8,232 nucleotides of DNA from Listeria marthii FSL S4-120 (GTDB lineage Bacteria; Bacillota; Bacilli; Lactobacillales; Listeriaceae): NCBI GenBank assembly GCA_000183865.1, contig CM001047.1:475988-484219 (forward strand). Direction: 5' to 3'. Position numbers and translations under genes: made by a program. Under the pieces are notes generated by a model. The model searched no databases. It had not been told where the DNA came from and saw nothing but the letters and a program-made list of their open reading frames with translations. Within the stretch, counting starts at the first letter, position 1; every line of letters begins with the position of its first letter. Positions 6,009-8,232 of the stretch are shown in pieces.

Positions 6009-6055
6009 AAAAGACTGCCAACAAAGTGAGAAATCATTTTGCTGGCAGTTTTTTT
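6009..6055. terminator. Shared bidirectional terminator between convergent genes
   Basis: ACTGCCA (6014-6020) pairs with TGGCAGT (6043-6049). The stem continues inward after one mismatch as CAAA/TTTG, and outward into an A-run on the left and TTTTTTT on the right. It ends the plus-strand membrane gene. Read on the minus strand it also ends the DUF1275 gene, whose stop codon (6054-6056) lies at the edge of the T-run. Confidence 0.9.
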
Positions 6056-6719
6056 AGATGATTTTTCTTTCTCTATCAATAAACATCATTAAAAAGGCGA
6101 TGAATTGTAGAAATGCACAAACGAGAATGGCGTATTGAGCGAATAACTGAATAAAGAAATTACCAACAACTGCACCAATAATAAAACTAAGAATAACGGA
6201 AAAATACAAAAAGCTATTATGCAGATATTGTTTTTCCTTGTACTCAAAATAATCACATAAATTTTGCGTAGCACTCCGTAAATTCCCAATACACATCGTC
6301 GTCGCAATCCCTCTACCATGCATTTTTCGGAAACTTTCCACTTGAATCCCACAGACAAAAGAAATCAGCGAATTGGCAATAAGATTTTTATCAAGCGGAA
6401 TAAATGCAACCCCAATCAAAATCACCACTTCAATCAAAACAGAAAGCTGCCGCCAGTGGAGCCGCCGAATAGCACGCCGGTGAATCAGTTCAGACAGCGC
6501 AATCCCAACCGTAAAAGAAACAACAGGCCAAAAATACTGAACAGCCGTAGCCCAATTGCCTTCCGAAATATTAATTCCAAATAAAAGTATGTTCCCAGTC
6601 TGCGCATTAGCGAATACTTGTCCTCGTTCAATATAAGAGTAAGCATCCATAAACCCACCTGCGAGAGCGAGTAAAAGCCCCAACCCAATTGATTCTGAAA
6701 TTTGCCTAGTTCTTGCCAT
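6054..6719 (-). CDS. DUF1275 / YoaK-type integral membrane protein
   Basis: This 221-aa protein has about six hydrophobic helices (near 11-29, 62-80, 92-109, 113-128, 168-190, 194-214). Family marks of DUF1275 are clear: GGFMDAYSYI (21-30) in the first helix, FANAQTGNILLFG (36-48) after it, and a later Gly/Asn-containing repeat, TTMCIGNLRSA (140-150). The length is typical of the family. DUF1275 proteins are widespread in bacteria and have no settled function; some have been suggested to be transporters. The ATG is preceded by AAGGATG with good spacing. It starts 20 bases after the stop of the upstream 248-aa gene, with no terminator between, so the two are probably co-transcribed. Family assignment is strong; function is open. 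Confidence 0.85.
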   Translation of the reverse strand: MARTRQISESIGLGLLLALAGGFMDAYSYIERGQVFANAQTGNILLFGINISEGNWATAVQYFWPVVSFTVGIALSELIHRRAIRRLHWRQLSVLIEVVILIGVAFIPLDKNLIANSLISFVCGIQVESFRKMHGRGIATTMCIGNLRSATQNLCDYFEYKEKQYLHNSFLYFSVILSFIIGAVVGNFFIQLFAQYAILVCAFLQFIAFLMMFIDRERKII

Positions 6720-6739
6720 AGCTTTTCATCCTTTTTTTC

Positions 6740-7486
6740 TTATTTATTAACCATCTGTTCGCGCAATGTACTAATTAATGTATTGATCTGCTCGATATTC
6801 TGTAACAGTCTTTTCTCGAAATGATGAATAGGAAGAAAGACGCCTAATTCATCTGCATTTTCAGCGGTTTCTTGCCCATAAAAAATTCTGCTCGATGGAA
6901 TAATTTCTTGTATTTGTAAAAAAGTTTTCCAAATAACCGCATAAGCTTGCGATTCACTCAGACCTAATTTTAAAGTATTAGGAAGGGAGTAGAGCACGAG
7001 AATACCTCTTTTTTTATTAATTTTTTTAGTGGATATCGTAAAATCCGGCTCGTAGGAATGCACCGTGTCCTCGTCATCAACTAAATAAATCGCGGTTTCG
7101 GAGTTAGCAAGATCCGTCTGAAATATTTCTTGAAACTTTTCTTGTTCCCGATGCGGAATTTCTGCAATAAAATGACCTTGTGCGTCTGTTAAAAAGAAAG
7201 GGTTATCTGCTGTTAATTTTTTTGGAATGAGAAAAGCTTGCCGAAGAAGCTCAAATAAAGTTCTGCCGCATACACCTAACAATAACGCACTGACATCACT
7301 TTGCTGATAGGCCGACAAAATGATTTTAGCCAAAAGTGTGTCGTCTTTCTCAAAACCACGCGTTTCTTGATAGTTCTCTAAATTATCCAGAAATACATCT
7401 TTGAACCGCCTGCAAGCTGTTGGATTAGCTAAAATCTGCTCGAAAAGGGTAGCTACATTTTGCTCTTTTGGGAAAATAGTCGTCAT
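6740..7486 (-). CDS. Hypothetical soluble protein, 248 aa, not recognised
   Basis: I do not recognise a family. Residues 1-95 look almost entirely helical. A mixed, beta-containing central part follows (about 96-170: FFLTDAQGHFI, AIYLVDDEDTV and RGILVLYSL could be strands). The end is helical again, closing with an amphipathic, coiled-coil-like helix (223-248). There is no signal peptide, membrane helix, helix-turn-helix or Walker motif that I can see. The start is ATG 7486: AAGGAG (7500-7495) lies 8 bases before it. An in-frame ATG at 7510 would add 8 residues but has no ribosome-binding site. It is the first gene of a probable operon with the DUF1275 membrane protein and may be its cytoplasmic partner (inference). 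I do not assign a function. Confidence 0.75.
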   Translation of the reverse strand: MTTIFPKEQNVATLFEQILANPTACRRFKDVFLDNLENYQETRGFEKDDTLLAKIILSAYQQSDVSALLLGVCGRTLFELLRQAFLIPKKLTADNPFFLTDAQGHFIAEIPHREQEKFQEIFQTDLANSETAIYLVDDEDTVHSYEPDFTISTKKINKKRGILVLYSLPNTLKLGLSESQAYAVIWKTFLQIQEIIPSSRIFYGQETAENADELGVFLPIHHFEKRLLQNIEQINTLISTLREQMVNK

Positions 7487-7513
7487 TTTCAGGTCTCCTT
7501 TATTTTTCATGTT

Positions 7514-7546
7514 AATATTATCTCATATTTATCACTAAAAGATAAA
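7514..7546 (-). promoter_or_regulatory. Probable promoter and dyad of the two-gene operon
   Basis: The minus strand carries GATAAT/TAATAT (about 7524-7514) as a -10 candidate with a weak T-rich -35 region. An inverted repeat, TTTATC (7528-7533) and GATAAA (7541-7546) with a 7-base spacer, covers the -10 to -35 interval and extends two more pairs after a mismatch. A factor bound there would block RNA polymerase. Confidence 0.4.
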
Positions 7547-7560
7547 AATATTACATAATA

Positions 7561-7594
7561 AAAAGCGCCCATCAATAGTTTTGCGGGCGCTTTT
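7561..7594 (-). terminator. Intrinsic terminator of the transglutaminase-like gene
   Basis: GCGCCC (7565-7570) pairs perfectly with GGGCGC (7585-7590). A-runs and T-runs on the flanks (7561-7564 and 7591-7594) lengthen the stem, around a 14-base loop. On the minus strand it ends in TTTTTATT, 7 bases past the stop codon of the upstream gene, and separates that gene from the two-gene operon. Confidence 0.85.
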
Positions 7595-7600
7595 CTCTGT

Positions 7601-8232
7601 TTACTTATTTAATTTAGCAATAATTTGCTCAACAAGTCCCATTTCATCCGAACTCATCACTTTTTCAGCCAAACCATTACTATAAACCTGAGCTTCATAA
7701 ATTTTAGTCAATCGCGAGAAATCAGCTGTTTTTAAATCCGCATCAACTCTCACCGCAAAATGACGTAAAGTTTCACTTGCTTCGCGCACATAACCATAAG
7801 AAGCCAGTGACTTCAACAGTTTATGATACGTTTTGCCAAATGCGGGTTTGTTTTTCAGGGAACGAAGCAATAAATAACTACGAATTCTGCGTCTGAATAA
7901 TACGGCCAACACAAGTAATGCTGTAACTAATCCAGCGGGAATCCACCAAAACCAAGCAGGAATTTTGAAATTAGAGGCCGCTGTTTCTGTTTTAGGTTCT
8001 TCTTTTTTCGTTGCTTCACCAGTGGAACTGCTGCCGTTATCTTGTTCTGGTGTTTTCTCTGGTGTATTTGGTGTTTCTGGCGTGCTCGTGCTATCGTTCG
8101 GTGTTTCTGGTTTATTAGCTGTTTCGGTTGTCGGTTCTTGGAAGTCTTCTGGGTTGGAGAACGTTGCTGTTGGCTCAAATGGAACCCAACCAGTACCTGG
8201 GAAAAATACTTCCGGCCAAGAATGCGCATTAT
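7601..8232 (-). CDS. Transglutaminase-like membrane protein, C-terminal part (cut by window edge)
   Basis: Only the last 209 residues are present; the frame runs open from base 8230 without a start. The fragment opens with the end of a transglutaminase core: AHSWPEVFFPGTGWVPFEPT (fragment 2-21), where H3 is the expected catalytic His and the FEPT element supplies the acidic residue (E19) of the Cys-His-Asp/Glu triad; the Cys lies outside the window. A Pro/Thr/Glu-rich linker follows (about 32-85, with repeated PETP units), then one membrane helix (about 91-112) and a basic, helical cytoplasmic tail (113-209), possibly DUF4129-related. This is the layout of TgpA/YebA-type proteins: several N-terminal membrane helices, an extracytoplasmic transglutaminase domain, a last helix and a tail. 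In Bacillales these usually lie downstream of MoxR ATPase and DUF58 genes, which would be expected just right of the window. Substrate unknown. Confidence 0.88.
   Translation of the reverse strand, partial: NAHSWPEVFFPGTGWVPFEPTATFSNPEDFQEPTTETANKPETPNDSTSTPETPNTPEKTPEQDNGSSSTGEATKKEEPKTETAASNFKIPAWFWWIPAGLVTALLVLAVLFRRRIRSYLLLRSLKNKPAFGKTYHKLLKSLASYGYVREASETLRHFAVRVDADLKTADFSRLTKIYEAQVYSNGLAEKVMSSDEMGLVEQIIAKLNK

Noticed and set aside
6089..6688. Other-frame ORFs within the DUF1275 gene
   Set aside because: The DUF1275 frame carries the family motifs from end to end, so these are shadows.
7487..7510. Upstream ATG at 7510 as start of the 248-aa protein
   Set aside because: It lacks a Shine-Dalgarno site, whereas ATG 7486 has AAGGAG at ideal spacing.
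7601..7912. Separate 103-aa gene beginning at 7912
   Set aside because: That start is a GTG in the middle of a membrane helix; the frame is open through the window edge, so it is the tail of one larger protein.
7927..8229. Lys/Gln/Arg-rich 100-codon frame at the right edge
   Set aside because: It is a shifted reading of the Pro/Thr/Glu linker. The true frame continues the transglutaminase core motif, linker and membrane helix without interruption.

Overview
The window comes from an AT-rich, Gram-positive Firmicutes chromosome, most probably Listeria (L. monocytogenes or a close relative). The evidence is Bacillales-type Shine-Dalgarno sites and terminators, the protein sequences, and a gene order I recall from the L. 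monocytogenes lmo0439-lmo0455 region: peptide-synthetase-like acyltransferase, class B PBP, small membrane protein, LCP protein, variable locus, transglutaminase. That assignment is from memory and was not checked by a search. No tRNA, rRNA, CRISPR, IS element or prophage gene is visible.

Left part (1-3690), minus strand. A PBP2a-like class B penicillin-binding protein ends in a strong terminator. It is followed by a separately promoted stand-alone condensation-domain-like acyltransferase. The acyltransferase has a good sigma-B-type promoter, a 10-bp dyad just upstream of it, and a TTCC microsatellite in its ribosome-binding region.

Middle (3690-6055), plus strand. Three single-gene units follow, each closed by its own hairpin: a 103-aa single-pass membrane protein with a disordered outer tail, divergent from the PBP; an LCP (LytR-CpsA-Psr) cell-wall ligase; and a 241-aa polytopic membrane protein of unknown function. 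The slot after the LCP gene looks like the Listeria hypervariable site that in other strains holds stress survival islet 1 or 2. Here it carries only this one gene.

Right part (6054-8232), minus strand. The 3' end of a transglutaminase-domain membrane protein runs in from the right edge and is terminated. A two-gene operon follows: an unrecognised 248-aa soluble protein, then a DUF1275/YoaK-type membrane protein. The operon converges on the plus-strand membrane gene at a shared bidirectional terminator.

The theme is cell envelope: peptidoglycan transpeptidation, attachment of wall polymers, and several membrane proteins, with probable stress control of the acyltransferase. I found no clear new multi-gene system. 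The most unfamiliar parts are the lone membrane gene in the islet slot, the 248-aa protein, and the disordered-tail membrane protein.
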